Positions 29,383-38,356 of a DNA stretch of 41,876 nt are shown here, piece after piece (the stretch's first letter is position 1; each line of letters begins with the position of its first letter). The stretch comes from Nesterenkonia sp. F (GTDB lineage Bacteria; Actinomycetota; Actinomycetes; Actinomycetales; Micrococcaceae). The stretch covers positions 1-41,876 of the forward strand of contig NZ_AFRW01000022.1 in NCBI RefSeq assembly GCF_000220985.1. The letters run 5' to 3'. A program made the translations under genes and the position numbers. The notes beneath the pieces were generated by a model that saw nothing but the letters and a program-made list of their open reading frames with translations, made no database searches and was not told where the DNA came from.

Positions 29383-30726
29383 ATGCCATCGGCCATCTAC
29401 CGACGGGCCGCCGCGGCGGTGCTCTGCGCCTCGGCGCTGACCCTGACCATGGGCGGCGCCGCCGACGCGGCGCCGGGTGCAGGTCAGGGGGCGAACGGCG
29501 TCGGCGTCGACCAGCGCTCGGAGAACGCCCCGGAGCATGCCGGCACGCCCGGTCGTCCGGAGCACGCCGGCGCACCCGGCCGGCCCGACCACGCCGGGGG
29601 CGGTCAGACCTGCCAGTTCGGCTCCGCCGACGGGGCCGGGGATCCGGCGCGCGACAGTCTGGCCGGCGTGGCCCCCGAGAGCATGGTCATCGGCAACATC
29701 GCCGCCGGGGGAGGTCACCACACCGACGCCGACTATCCGGATCCCTTCCCGGACGACCCCGAGTATCGCGACGTGCTGGCCGCCGATTTCAGCTCGGTGA
29801 CGCCGGAGAACTACCTGAAATGGGAAACGCTGCGTCCTGCCGAGGGCGAGTATGACTTCGAGCAGGCGGACGCCGTCGTCGCCTGGGCGCAGGAGAACGG
29901 CCTCGACGTGCGCGGCCACGCGCTGCTCTGGCACTCGCAGAACCCCGACTGGCTCGAGGACGGCGACTACGGCGCCGAGGAGCTGCGCGCCATCCTGGAG
30001 GACCACGTGCGCACTGTGGTCAGCCGCTACGCCGGCTGCATCGACCAGTGGGACGTGGCCAACGAGATCTTCACCGGCGAGGGCGAGCTGCGCACCGAGG
30101 AGAACATCTGGCTGCGCGAGCTCGGCCCGGAGATCCTCGACGACATCTTCCGCTGGGCCCATGAGGAGGACCCCGAGGCGACGTTGTTCTACAACGACTA
30201 CAACGCCGAGGGGCTCAACGCGAAGACCGACGCCTACCACCAGCTCGTCGTCGAGCAGCTCGAGCGCGGCGTCCCGGTCGGCGGCTTCGGCGCCCAGTCG
30301 CACCTGAGCATGCAGTACGGCTTCGACGACTCGCTCCAGGCCAACATGGAGCGCTTCGACGCCCTCGGCGTGAAGACCGCGATCACCGAGATCGACGTGC
30401 GCGGCGAGGTCGGCGAGGACGGGCGGATGAGCCCCGAGGACAGGGCCGGCGCCGCCGAACGCTACGCGCAGGTCCTGGACGCCTGCCTGGCGGTGGAGGG
30501 CTGCACCTCCTTCACCGTCTGGGGCACGCTCGACGAGCACAGCTGGGTCCCGGGCACCTTCCCCGGCGAGGGTGACGCGCTGATCATGGAGGGCGACTAC
30601 GAGCGCAAGCCCTCCTACTGCACGCTGCAGCGCGCGCTGGTCGAGCACACCGAGGGGGCCGCGGCCTGGGAGCAGGACGGGGCCTTCTCCGAGTGCCGCG
30701 GCATCCTGGACGAGGCCGGCGTCTGA
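29383..30726 (+). CDS. Secreted endo-1,4-beta-xylanase, GH10
   Basis: The 447-residue protein has an N-terminal Sec signal (about 1-30, ending ADAAP), then a Gly/Pro/His-rich linker with repeats of EHAGxPGRP (51-70). A GH10 catalytic domain covers about 90-420. Seen: NYLKWETLRPAEGEYDF, RGHALLWHSQ, acid/base Glu228 in WDVANE, GFGAQSHL and nucleophile Glu336 in AITEIDVR. It cuts xylan outside the cell. No carbohydrate-binding module is present. An AGGAGG site precedes the ATG. The linker is on the N-terminal side, which is less usual. It would supply arabinoxylan fragments for the pentose genes upstream. Confidence 0.93.
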   Translation: MPSAIYRRAAAAVLCASALTLTMGGAADAAPGAGQGANGVGVDQRSENAPEHAGTPGRPEHAGAPGRPDHAGGGQTCQFGSADGAGDPARDSLAGVAPESMVIGNIAAGGGHHTDADYPDPFPDDPEYRDVLAADFSSVTPENYLKWETLRPAEGEYDFEQADAVVAWAQENGLDVRGHALLWHSQNPDWLEDGDYGAEELRAILEDHVRTVVSRYAGCIDQWDVANEIFTGEGELRTEENIWLRELGPEILDDIFRWAHEEDPEATLFYNDYNAEGLNAKTDAYHQLVVEQLERGVPVGGFGAQSHLSMQYGFDDSLQANMERFDALGVKTAITEIDVRGEVGEDGRMSPEDRAGAAERYAQVLDACLAVEGCTSFTVWGTLDEHSWVPGTFPGEGDALIMEGDYERKPSYCTLQRALVEHTEGAAAWEQDGAFSECRGILDEAGV

Positions 30727-30809
30727 CCGGTCCGGTCCGAGGCGCGGCGACGGGCGGTCGCCGACTCCGACGGCATCCCGAGCGGGAAGCCCTGGTCACG
30801 GTGCTCGAT

Positions 30810-30862
30810 CATGGAGGCCGGGCGCGGCGTGGACTCAGTCGGCGGCGCGCCCGGCCTCCATG
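30810..30862. terminator. 17-bp hairpin shared by xylanase and plsC ends
   Basis: CATGGAGGCCGGGCGCG (30810-30826) and CGCGCCCGGCCTCCATG (30846-30862) pair perfectly around a 19-base loop. The right arm is inside the last codons of the minus-strand acyltransferase gene, and the loop contains its stop. It probably terminates both convergent genes. Confidence 0.65.
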
Positions 30863-31533
30863 CGTCGCTTGACGTCGGCGGCGTAGGCGTCGACGTACTC
30901 CTGCCCCGACAGCCGCATGATCTGGTACATGATCTCGTCGGCGACCGCCCGCTGGGCGAACCGGTCGTCGACGTGGTCGTAGTGCGCCTCGAAGGTCATC
31001 GGCTCACCGATGATGACGCCCACGCGACGTCCCGGGGTGGGCACCTTCCGGCCGATCGGCTGGACCTTGTCGGTGCCGATCATCGCCACCGGGATCACCG
31101 GGACGCGGGTCTTCAGCGCCAGCCGCGCGACGCCGAGCTTGCCCCGATGCAGCCGGCCGTCCGGGCTGCGCGTGCCCTCCGGGTAGATGCCCAGCAGGGC
31201 GCCCTCGTGCAGCGCCCGCTCGCCGGCGTTCAGCGAGTCCTGGCTGGCGCGGCCCCCGGAGCGGTCCATCGGGATCTGTCCGGTGATGTCGAAGAACGTG
31301 CGGGTCAGCCAGCCGCTCGCGCCGGAGCCGACGAAGTAGTCCTTCTTCGCCAGGAAGCGCACCGGCCGCGGCACGACGACGGGCAGGAAGACCGAGTCGG
31401 AGAAGGACAGGTGGTTCGAGGCCAGGATCGCCGGCCCGTCGTCCGGGATGTGGTCGAGGCCCTTCACCCACGGGCGGAACAGGGCCCTGGCCAGCGGCCC
31501 CACGGCGAAGGTCTTGGCGACGTAGTAGAACAC
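30835..31533 (-). CDS. plsC: 1-acyl-sn-glycerol-3-phosphate acyltransferase (PlsC family)
   Basis: The 232-residue membrane-associated acyltransferase belongs to phospholipid synthesis. The HX4D motif is NHLSFSD (His41, Asp46), PEGTRSPDG lies at 118-126 with the glycerophosphate-binding EGTR, and VPVIPVAMIG follows. The GTG at 31533 is chosen because GAAGGAAGG lies 13 bases upstream and the family begins about here. The same frame is open far upstream without family similarity. It is convergent with the xylanase and divergent from the hydrolase gene. Actinobacteria often have several paralogues, so the acyl acceptor is not certain. Confidence 0.87.
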   Translation of the reverse strand: MFYYVAKTFAVGPLARALFRPWVKGLDHIPDDGPAILASNHLSFSDSVFLPVVVPRPVRFLAKKDYFVGSGASGWLTRTFFDITGQIPMDRSGGRASQDSLNAGERALHEGALLGIYPEGTRSPDGRLHRGKLGVARLALKTRVPVIPVAMIGTDKVQPIGRKVPTPGRRVGVIIGEPMTFEAHYDHVDDRFAQRAVADEIMYQIMRLSGQEYVDAYAADVKRRMEAGRAAD

Positions 31534-31647
31534 GGGCGTGCGGATCCTTCCTTCGGCGGGCAGATCGGCGAGCGGATCGGGGAGGGGGCGTGCGCGGCGG
31601 TCCGGGAGGGTGTCCCGACCGGCGCATCGGGCGGTGAGGCGGGCGAC

Positions 31648-31687
31648 TGGTGCCCGGTCGACGAGTCGCCGGTCGGGCACCACTCTA
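31648..31687 (-). promoter_or_regulatory. Candidate plsC promoter and 5' hairpin
   Basis: On the minus strand a TAGAGT -10 box (31682-31687) would start transcription about 140 bases before plsC. The arms TGGTGCCCG (31648-31656) and CGGGCACCA (31674-31682) form a 9-bp inverted repeat at or near the start of that RNA. No clear -35 box is seen. Confidence 0.35.
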
Positions 31688-31760
31688 CGGTCTGGCCGTC
31701 CGACGCGGCAGGGTCGGCTCACAGCGCGGTGCGGGGCCCGCCGCCACGAGGGCCGGGCCG

Positions 31761-31766
31761 TAGGCT
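31761..31766 (+). promoter_or_regulatory. -10 box for a leaderless hydrolase mRNA
   Basis: TAGGCT ends 7 bases before ATG 31774, the spacing expected when transcription starts at the start codon itself. Confidence 0.45.
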
Positions 31767-31773
31767 GGGCCTC

Positions 31774-32592
31774 ATGATGGAGGACGTCGGAATGCCCGCC
31801 GGGCCGCCGTGCCCGGCGCGCCGGGCGGTCCCGCACGAGGGCGCCGTCGCGCCCGACGGCGTGCTGCTGCTCCACGGCTTCACCTCGGCGCCGTCGACCA
31901 TGGCCCCTGTGGCGGAGGCGCTGGAGCAGGCCGGCTTCGTCGTCGAGACTCCGCTGCTGCCCGGACACGGCACCGCGTGGCGCGACCTGGCCTCCACTCC
32001 GCGGGCGGCGCTGACCGACGCCGCGCTGGCCGGCTGGGACGGACTCGCCCGGCGCTGCCGCACCGTCGGAGTGGCGGGCATCTCGATGGGCGGGGCACTG
32101 GCCCTGCAGGTCGCCGCCCGCCGGCCCGTCACCGCGGCGGCGGTGATCAACCCCGCCCTGCGGCTGCGCCCCGGTCAGGGGGGCGCCGCCCGTCTTCTGT
32201 GGCGGCTGCTGCCGAGCATCGGATCCATCGCCGGCGACATCGCCCGCGACGGGGTCCGCGAGGAGGCGTACCCGCGCACGCCGGTGCGCGGCGTCGCGGA
32301 GCTGGACCGGCTCGCCGCCGAGGTCCGCGCCGAGCTGGGGTCCGTCGAGGCGCCGGTGCTGCTGCTCCGCTCGGCGCAGGACGGTGTCCTTCCGCGTGCG
32401 GCGGCGGCTAGTCTGGGGGAGAGGCTGACCGGCGGGAGTCTGCGCGAGATCGTGCTCCGCCGGTCCCGGCACGTGGCCACGCTGGACCACGACGCCGAAC
32501 GGGTGGCCGCGGAGATCCGCGGCTTCCTGGCCGGGGCCGCCGACCGGCGCGTCCCGCGGAACGACGAGACAGCAGAGGTGGAGGACCGATGA
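31774..32592 (+). CDS. Alpha/beta hydrolase, carboxylesterase/monoacylglycerol-lipase-like
   Basis: The 272-residue alpha/beta hydrolase has LLLHGFTSAP (oxyanion part), nucleophile Ser104 in GISMGG, the acid in LLLRSAQDGVLP and the base in SRHVATLDHD. LLPGHGTAWRDL matches bacterial carboxylesterases of the Est30/monoglyceride lipase group. The substrate is not known. The start is uncertain. ATG 31774 lies 7 bases after TAGGCT and may be leaderless, while ATG 31792 has GGAGG 8 bases upstream and gives 266 residues. The stop overlaps the next gene by 4 bases (ATGA). The neighbours plsC and fadD suggest a lipid-related setting. Confidence 0.85.
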   Translation: MMEDVGMPAGPPCPARRAVPHEGAVAPDGVLLLHGFTSAPSTMAPVAEALEQAGFVVETPLLPGHGTAWRDLASTPRAALTDAALAGWDGLARRCRTVGVAGISMGGALALQVAARRPVTAAAVINPALRLRPGQGGAARLLWRLLPSIGSIAGDIARDGVREEAYPRTPVRGVAELDRLAAEVRAELGSVEAPVLLLRSAQDGVLPRAAAASLGERLTGGSLREIVLRRSRHVATLDHDAERVAAEIRGFLAGAADRRVPRNDETAEVEDR

Positions 32593-32951
32593 GCCCGCAC
32601 CGTGATGACGAGCCCAGCCCCGTGTTCGACCGACACGGCGGATCTCGCCCCGTCGGCGGCCGGGGGCCGCGCGACTGGAGCGTCGACGAGGGGGCCCTCG
32701 ACGAGATCGACGACTTCACCCCGCCGAACCCGAAGAATCCGCTGGCCGGCGCTCGGCCCGGCGTCGTGCTCGGCGCGCTGATGGCCCTCGGCGGGATCGT
32801 CGGCGTGCTGATCGCCGCGTGGGTCCCCGGCGCCGCGCCGTCCTGGCTGGCCCCGGCGCTGATCGCCGTCGCGGTGCTCGGCCTGGTCGTGCTGTTCCTG
32901 CAGATGCCGCGCAGCCGCGGCGGCGGATCCGGGGACGGCGCCCAGGTCTGA
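32589..32951 (+). CDS. Small membrane protein, function unknown
   Basis: The 120-residue protein is coupled to the hydrolase by a 4-base overlap. It has a hydrophilic N-terminal part (about 1-50) with ALDEIDDFTPPNPKNPLAG, then two hydrophobic segments (about 56-76 and 85-104) and a short Gly/Ser/Arg tail. Both ends would be cytoplasmic. I do not recognise a named family, although similar short two-helix proteins beside acyl-CoA ligase genes occur in Micrococcales by my recollection. Codon use matches its neighbours, so it looks like a real gene. Confidence 0.75.
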   Translation: MSPHRDDEPSPVFDRHGGSRPVGGRGPRDWSVDEGALDEIDDFTPPNPKNPLAGARPGVVLGALMALGGIVGVLIAAWVPGAAPSWLAPALIAVAVLGLVVLFLQMPRSRGGGSGDGAQV

Positions 32952-33028
32952 CCGGCCGGGGCCGGAGGGTCGGGGCGGGGGTCGGCCGGGAGCATCCGGC
33001 CCCTGCGTGCCGCCGACGCGGGGCCGCG

Positions 33029-33069
33029 TGGACAGCAGGACGAACGGACATTACTGTGGAGTAGACAGT
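33029..33069 (+). promoter_or_regulatory. fadD promoter with small dyad
   Basis: TGGACA (33029-33034), a 17-base spacer and TACTGT (33052-33057) form a good promoter. ACTGT-N7-ACAGT (33053-33069) overlaps the -10 and the start point and could be an operator, for example of a TetR-type lipid regulator. The regulator is not identified. Confidence 0.45.
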
Positions 33070-33140
33070 GTGAGGCAGAGCACACGACCCGGCCTCGCCC
33101 GCGGGTCGTCCGACCGAGCATCCGACAGAGGAGTCGCGCC

Positions 33141-35096
33141 GTGAAGGAACACGTCGTCCCGTCCCGGGCCGCCGCGCCCGCAGACCTGAACATCACGGAT
33201 CTGCTGGAGCGTCAGGTCGCCCGCGACCCCGACAACAGCCTCTTCGCCCGGCAGCTGACTCCGGGCGAATGGACCGAGATCTCGGCGCGCGAGTTCCGCG
33301 ACGACGTCGTCGCCCTGGCCGCCGGACTCGTCGCACGCGGCGTGGAGCCCGGCGACTCGGTGGCGATCATGTCGCCGACCCGCTACGAGTGGACGCTGCT
33401 GGACTTCGCCATCTGGTACGCCGGGGCGGTGACCGTCCCGATCTACGAGACCTCCTCGCCGGCCCAGGTGGCCTGGATCGTGCAGGACGCCGCCGTCTCG
33501 CTGGTGCTCGTCGAGGGCGAGTCCCACGCCGGCGTCGTCGACCGCGCCGTCGAGCAGGAGAAGCTCACCGGAGTGCGAGAGGTGCTGAGCATCGACGCCG
33601 GGCACCTGGACGCGCTGCGCGCCGACGGGCGGAGAGTCGAGGCCGGAGTCGTGGAGGAGCGGCGCTCGCGGGCGGGGCTGGACGACACCGCCACGCTGAT
33701 CTACACCTCCGGGACGACCGGTCGGCCGAAGGGCTGCGTGCTGAGCCACGGCAACTTCGCCGAGCTCTCCCTGGAGGCCATGCATCGGCTCGGCGACGTG
33801 ATCAACCCGGAGAAGTCGACGGTGATGTTCATCCCGCTGGCGCACGTCTTCGCGCGGTTCATCTCCGTGCTGGCGGTGGCCTCGGGTGCGACGGTCGGCC
33901 ACACCGCCGACATCAAGCAGCTGGTCGATGATCTGGGGACCTTCCGCCCGACGTTCCTGCTGGCGGTGCCGAGGCTCTTCGAGAAGATCTACAATCGCGC
34001 ACTGACCAAGGCCCAGGACGAGGGCAAGGGGGAGATCTTCGAGAAGGCCGCCCAGACGGCGGTCGACTGGTCGCGGGCGCGGCAGGCCGGCCGCGTCCCG
34101 CTGACCCTGGCGCTGAAGCACCGGCTGTTCTCCGCGCTGGTCTACTCCAAGCTGCGCCGCCGCATGGGCGGCCGCGTCACCCATGCGGTCTCCGGCGGCA
34201 GCCCGCTGGGCGAGCGGCTGGGGCACTTCTTCCACGGCATCGGGCTCTCCATCATGGAGGGCTACGGCCTCACCGAGACCACCGCGCCGTTGACCGTCAA
34301 CGTCCCCGACGACCTGCGCATCGGCACCGTCGGCCCACCGCTGCCCGGCTGCGGGGTGCGGATCGCCGACGACGGCGAGGTGCTCGGCAAGGGCGTCTGC
34401 GTCTTCCACGGCTACCACGGCCGGCCGGACCTGGACGCCGAGGCCTTCACCGACGACGGCTGGTTCCGCACCGGCGACCTGGGGCATCTGGACGAGCATG
34501 GCTGTCTGGTGATCACCGGGCGGAAGAAGGAGATCCTGGTGACCGCCGGCGGCAAGAACGTCTCGCCGGCGCCGCTGGAGGACGCGCTGCGCTCCGACGC
34601 GCTGATCAGCCAGGCGGTGGTGGTCGGCGACGAGCGTCCTTTCGTCGCCGCGCTGCTCACACTGGACGAGGAGACCCTGCCCGGCTTCCTGGAGCGCCAC
34701 GGCCTGGATCCGCAGATCCCGGCGGCCGAGGCCGCCGGTCTCGACACGGTCCGGCAGGCCGCCCAGGAGGCGGTGGACCGGGCCAACGAGGGTGTCTCGA
34801 AGGCCGAGTCGATCCGGGCCTTCCGGGTGCTGGGGCAGGACTTCACCGTCGAGACGGGGCATCTGACGCCGTCGATGAAGCTGCGCCGACCGGTGGTCAT
34901 GGAGGACTGCGCCGAGGAGATCGAGGCGCTCTACGCCGAGGCGAAGCAGAACCGTGACTCGGGGGCGCCTCGGAGGGGTCTGCGAGCTGATCCGCCGGCT
35001 CGCGCCCCGGATGCTCCCGCAGGGGCGTCCAGATGGCGGACGGCCCTGCGGGAGCATTGGTCAGCCTCCGCGCCGCCCCGTAGTCTGGTGTCGTGA
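33141..35096 (+). CDS. Long-chain fatty acid CoA ligase (FadD15-like), abnormal C-terminus
   Basis: This AMP-forming acyl-CoA synthetase activates fatty acids. Motifs: YTSGTTGRPKGCVLSH (about 189-204), GYGLTETTAPLT, GWFRTGDLG and GRKKEILVTAGGKNVSPAPLE with the C-terminal lysine region. AGAGGAG lies 7 bases before GTG 33141. Read as given, the protein is 651 residues, longer than the roughly 600 of FadD15. The last 45 residues (after KQNRDSG) are encoded by a terminator-like hairpin and the promoter of the next gene. Adding one G to the G5 run at 34961-34965 gives the ending RDSGGASEGSAS with a stop at 34988-34990, just before the hairpin. A missing base is therefore likely. Confidence 0.88.
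   Translation: MKEHVVPSRAAAPADLNITDLLERQVARDPDNSLFARQLTPGEWTEISAREFRDDVVALAAGLVARGVEPGDSVAIMSPTRYEWTLLDFAIWYAGAVTVPIYETSSPAQVAWIVQDAAVSLVLVEGESHAGVVDRAVEQEKLTGVREVLSIDAGHLDALRADGRRVEAGVVEERRSRAGLDDTATLIYTSGTTGRPKGCVLSHGNFAELSLEAMHRLGDVINPEKSTVMFIPLAHVFARFISVLAVASGATVGHTADIKQLVDDLGTFRPTFLLAVPRLFEKIYNRALTKAQDEGKGEIFEKAAQTAVDWSRARQAGRVPLTLALKHRLFSALVYSKLRRRMGGRVTHAVSGGSPLGERLGHFFHGIGLSIMEGYGLTETTAPLTVNVPDDLRIGTVGPPLPGCGVRIADDGEVLGKGVCVFHGYHGRPDLDAEAFTDDGWFRTGDLGHLDEHGCLVITGRKKEILVTAGGKNVSPAPLEDALRSDALISQAVVVGDERPFVAALLTLDEETLPGFLERHGLDPQIPAAEAAGLDTVRQAAQEAVDRANEGVSKAESIRAFRVLGQDFTVETGHLTPSMKLRRPVVMEDCAEEIEALYAEAKQNRDSGAPRRGLRADPPARAPDAPAGASRWRTALREHWSASAPPRSLVS
35011..35057 (+). terminator. Terminator-like hairpin at the fadD end
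   Basis: ATGCTCCCGCAGGG (35011-35024) and CCCTGCGGGAGCAT (35044-35057) pair perfectly, with CGTCC/GGACG continuing inside around loop AGATGGC after one G-G mismatch. TTGG follows rather than a long T run. It lies inside the fadD frame as read, but 20 bases after the stop if the proposed missing G is restored. Confidence 0.65.
35057..35086 (+). promoter_or_regulatory. Promoter for leaderless DAHP synthase mRNA
   Basis: TTGGTC (35057-35062), an 18-base spacer and TAGTCT (35081-35086) place the start point at the GTG codon (35093), 6 bases after the -10 box. No ribosome site is present. Confidence 0.65.
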
Positions 35097-36496
35097 CTGC
35101 AACGCCTGAGAACCCCGCCGAGACCCCGTTGACCGCGCCCGGAGAGATCCTGCACACCGGTGCCGCGGACTATCCCGGGCTCGACGAGTGGCGCCGCCTG
35201 CCGCTGAGCCAGCAGCCCGCCTGGCACTCCCACCCGGAGTTCGAGTCCTCGGTGGCGGAGCTCTCGGCGAATCCGCCGCTGGTCTTCGCCGGCGAGGTGG
35301 ACAAGCTCAAGCGCCGGCTGGCCCGCGTGGCCCAGGGCGAGGCCTTCCTGCTGCAGGGCGGCGACTGCGCCGAGAGCTTCGACGGCGCCACCGCCGACAA
35401 GATCAGCGCCCGGGTCAAGACGCTGCTGCAGATGGCCGTGGTGCTGACCTACGGCGCCTCGCTGCCGGTGGTGAAGATGGGCCGGATGGCCGGCCAGTTC
35501 GCCAAGCCGCGCTCCTCCGACGAGGAGACCCGCGACGGCGTCACCCTGCCCAGCTTCCGCGGTGAGATCGTCAACGGCTTCGACTTCACCCGGGAGTCTC
35601 GCGAACCGGACCCGCGCCGCATGGTGAAGGCCTACAACACCTCCGCGTCCACGCTGAACCTGGTCCGCGCCTTCACCGAAGGCGGCTTCGCCGACCTGCG
35701 CGCCGTCCAGCAGTGGAACAAGGGCTTCATGGAGAACCCCGCCCACGCCCGCTACGAGCAGATCGCCGGCGAGATCGATCGGGCCGTGCGCTTCATGGAG
35801 GCCTGCGGTGTGGAGTTCGAAGGGCTGAAGCGCACTGAGTTCTACGCCGCCCACGAGGCGCTGCTGCTCGACTACGAGCGTGCGCTGACCCGCATCGATT
35901 CGCGCACCGGGGAGCCGTACATCACCTCCGGGCACTTCCTCTGGGCCGGCGAACGGACCCGGGATCTCGACGGCGCCCACATCGACTACCTCTCGCGGGT
36001 GCACAACCCCATCGGGGTGAAGCTGGGGCCGAAGACGACGCCGGAGGAGGCGCTGGCGCTGATCGACAAGCTGGACCCGCACCGCGAGCCGGGCCGGCTG
36101 ACCTTCATCACGCGCATGGGAGCGGCCAACATCCGCGAGAAGCTGCCGCCGCTGGTCGAGGCCGTCCGCGACTCCGGCGCGCAGGTCGTCTGGGTCACCG
36201 ACCCCATGCACGGCAACACGATCACCGCGAAGAACGGCTACAAGACCCGGCGCTTCGACGACGTCATGGACGAGGTCCGGGGCTTCTTCGAGGTCCACCG
36301 GGCGCTGGGCACCTACCCGGGCGGGCTGCACGTGGAGATGACCGGCGACGACGTCGCCGAATGCCTGGGCGGCTCGGACGTGATCGACGAGTCCGCCTTC
36401 GACGGCCGCTACGAGTCGCTGGTCGATCCGCGGCTGAACCATAAGCAGTCGCTGGAGATGGCCTTCCTGGTGGCCGAGGCGCTCAGCCGCCGCTGA
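35093..36496 (+). CDS. aroG: 3-deoxy-7-phosphoheptulonate synthase, class II
   Basis: The 467-residue class II (plant/mycobacterial type) DAHP synthase condenses PEP and erythrose 4-phosphate at the head of the shikimate pathway. Conserved parts: FLLQGGDCAESF, VVKMGRMAGQFAKPRS, YNTSASTLNLVRAF, SGHFLWAGERTRDLDGAHID, GVKLGPKTTPEE and VWVTDPMHGNTI. GTG 35093 gives the usual family length and fits a leaderless start. It lies opposite the Ser/Thr kinase gene, whose stop is 17 bases away. Class II enzymes in mycobacteria are inhibited by aromatic amino acids. Regulation here is not visible. Confidence 0.93.
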   Translation: MTATPENPAETPLTAPGEILHTGAADYPGLDEWRRLPLSQQPAWHSHPEFESSVAELSANPPLVFAGEVDKLKRRLARVAQGEAFLLQGGDCAESFDGATADKISARVKTLLQMAVVLTYGASLPVVKMGRMAGQFAKPRSSDEETRDGVTLPSFRGEIVNGFDFTRESREPDPRRMVKAYNTSASTLNLVRAFTEGGFADLRAVQQWNKGFMENPAHARYEQIAGEIDRAVRFMEACGVEFEGLKRTEFYAAHEALLLDYERALTRIDSRTGEPYITSGHFLWAGERTRDLDGAHIDYLSRVHNPIGVKLGPKTTPEEALALIDKLDPHREPGRLTFITRMGAANIREKLPPLVEAVRDSGAQVVWVTDPMHGNTITAKNGYKTRRFDDVMDEVRGFFEVHRALGTYPGGLHVEMTGDDVAECLGGSDVIDESAFDGRYESLVDPRLNHKQSLEMAFLVAEALSRR

Positions 36497-36513
36497 GCCT
36501 CCCGGCAGGCCCG

Positions 36514-38303
36514 TCAGGCCCCGACGACTCCCGGCCCCTCCGCGGCGAGCCTCGCTCCGAGGCTCGCCGCGGACGTCTCTGTCGCGCCGTCGGCGGCGGC
36601 CGCGCCCTCCGGGGGCCCGGCGTCGCCGCCCAGACTCGGCACGATCTCCGGGCTGAGCCCGAGGTACCAGGCCAGCAGGATCAGCAGCGCCGTCCCGATG
36701 AGCAGCAGCGCCACGGTGAGCCAGCTGCGTGTGGCCGTGGGCCGTGCCAGCGCGACCGTCGGACGCTGCCGCTCGCGTCGTTCGACGGCGTGCGGATCGC
36801 GACGGCGGAGCTTCTCCGCGGCGCGATCGCCCCATGGACCCAGCGGGCCGACACCGGGGCGCCGCCGCGGTCCGCGGCGCGGCGAGGCGCCCTGCGCGGA
36901 GAACTCCCCGGTGTCCTCGCCGGGACCCGTCGCCCCGTCGGGGCGCGTTCCCCGCGCCGAGTCCGGCGAGACGGCGGCGGCGAACGGCTCGTCGTGATGC
37001 CTCTCCGGTCCGCATGCCGGCCGGGAGGCCGAGAGGGCCTCCGTGGGCTGCGCGTCGCTCGCGGCGACTTCGGAGGGCGCCGACTCGGCGGCGAGCGTGT
37101 CGGGGTCCATCCGGAAGGCGTCGGTGGGGACCTCGGCGACGGTCTGCCGGTCCTCCTCGGCGGCGTCGTCGGCGCCGGAGCGGGCAGTCAGCAGCGCGGC
37201 GGCGACGTCGTCGTCCCAGGCCGCGGCGTCCTCCGTGGTGGGGAAGTCCTCGCCGGTGCCCAGCACTGTGGTCGCGTCCAGGTCGCTCGCGGCGGGGGCG
37301 GGTGCGTGCGTCGTCTCAGCCGCGGCCTCGGCGTCTTCGGCGGCGACGGCCTCCTCCGCCCCGTCCGGATCCGGTCGACCGGCCTCCTGCGGCGTGCCGG
37401 CACCCTCGGCTCCTCCGGCCGAGCGGACTGCTGGGCGGGGGATGGGACGCTGTCGAGCTGCTCGTCGTCGAGCTCGGCGGCGAGGCGGTGCATCAGCTCG
37501 AGCATGGCGTCGGCATGGGCCGGTCGGTCCGCCGCGCGGGGGCGTGTGGCCGCATGCACCAGCGCATCGAGGCCCGGGGGCAGTCCGGGCACCGCCTCCG
37601 AGGGCGGCGGCACCTCCGAGTTCACGTGCTGGAAGGCCACGCGCACCGGGGATTCGCCGATGTAGGGCTGGACGCCGGTGAGCATCTCGTAGAGCAGGAT
37701 GCCCACGGCATAGATGTCGGCGCGCTCGTCGGCGCCCTCGCCGGAGAGCAGCTCCGGAGAGATGTAGGCGACGGTGCCCATCAGCGTGCTGGTGCCCGAG
37801 TGGTGCGTCGCCGCGCGGGCGAGGCCGAAGTCGGCGAGCTTGATGCGCCCGTCGTGGGAGACGAGGACGTTCTCCGGCTTGATGTCGCGGTGCACCAGCC
37901 CCGCCCGGTGGGCGGCGGCCAGGCCCTGCAGGATCGCCTCGGCGTACGTCAGCGCCAGCCGCGGCGTCATCGGTCCGCGCTTGAGCAGCGTGCGCAGCGT
38001 CGCGCCGGGCACATGCTCCATCACCAGATAGGCGGTCTCGCGCGTCTGCCCCTGGTCGAGGATCCTCACCACGTTGTCGTGCGAGATCAGCGCGGCGTTG
38101 CGCGCCTCCTGCTCGAAGCGGTCGACGACTTTGCGGTCCTCGGCCATGTGCGGGAAGAGCACCTTCAGCGCGACGTCGCGATCCAGGCGGGTGTCATGGG
38201 CCAGGTAGACCGTGGACATGCCACCGCGCGCCACGCGGTCGCGGACGGCGTAGCGGCCGTCGACGGTCGCCCCGATCCAGGGGTCGGAGTGTTCGGTGCT
38301 CAC
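36514..38303 (-). CDS. Membrane Ser/Thr protein kinase (PknL-like), frameshifted after the kinase domain
   Basis: The Hanks-type kinase domain covers residues 18-280, with VARGGMSTVYLAH (P-loop), Lys47 in VALKVL, HRDIKPEN with catalytic Asp140, DFG at 158-160 and GTVAYISPELL. After SVPSPAQQSA the frame turns into Arg/Pro-rich noise ending at 37188. The expected acidic linker, the membrane segment (SWLTVALLLIGTALLILLAW) and a short outer tail lie in another frame to 36514. Adding one base to the G5 run at 37437-37441 gives a continuous 596-residue protein. There are no PASTA repeats. GTG 38303 follows TACCCT by 7 bases (minus strand, 38311-38316), so it is probably leaderless. Confidence 0.83.
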
Positions 38304-38310
38304 GCCGACC

Positions 38311-38316
38311 AGGGTA
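38311..38316 (-). promoter_or_regulatory. -10 box for leaderless kinase mRNA
   Basis: On the minus strand TACCCT is followed by 7 bases and then the GTG start codon of the kinase. No ribosome site is seen. Confidence 0.5.
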
Positions 38317-38356
38317 GCGAACCCGGCCGGACGCGAGCCGCAGGCGCACCTCGCGG

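Noticed and set aside
31534-32490. N-terminal extension of the plsC frame
   Set aside because: The frame stays open through the divergent hydrolase gene, but its residues are Arg/Gly-rich noise. PlsC similarity starts near 31533.
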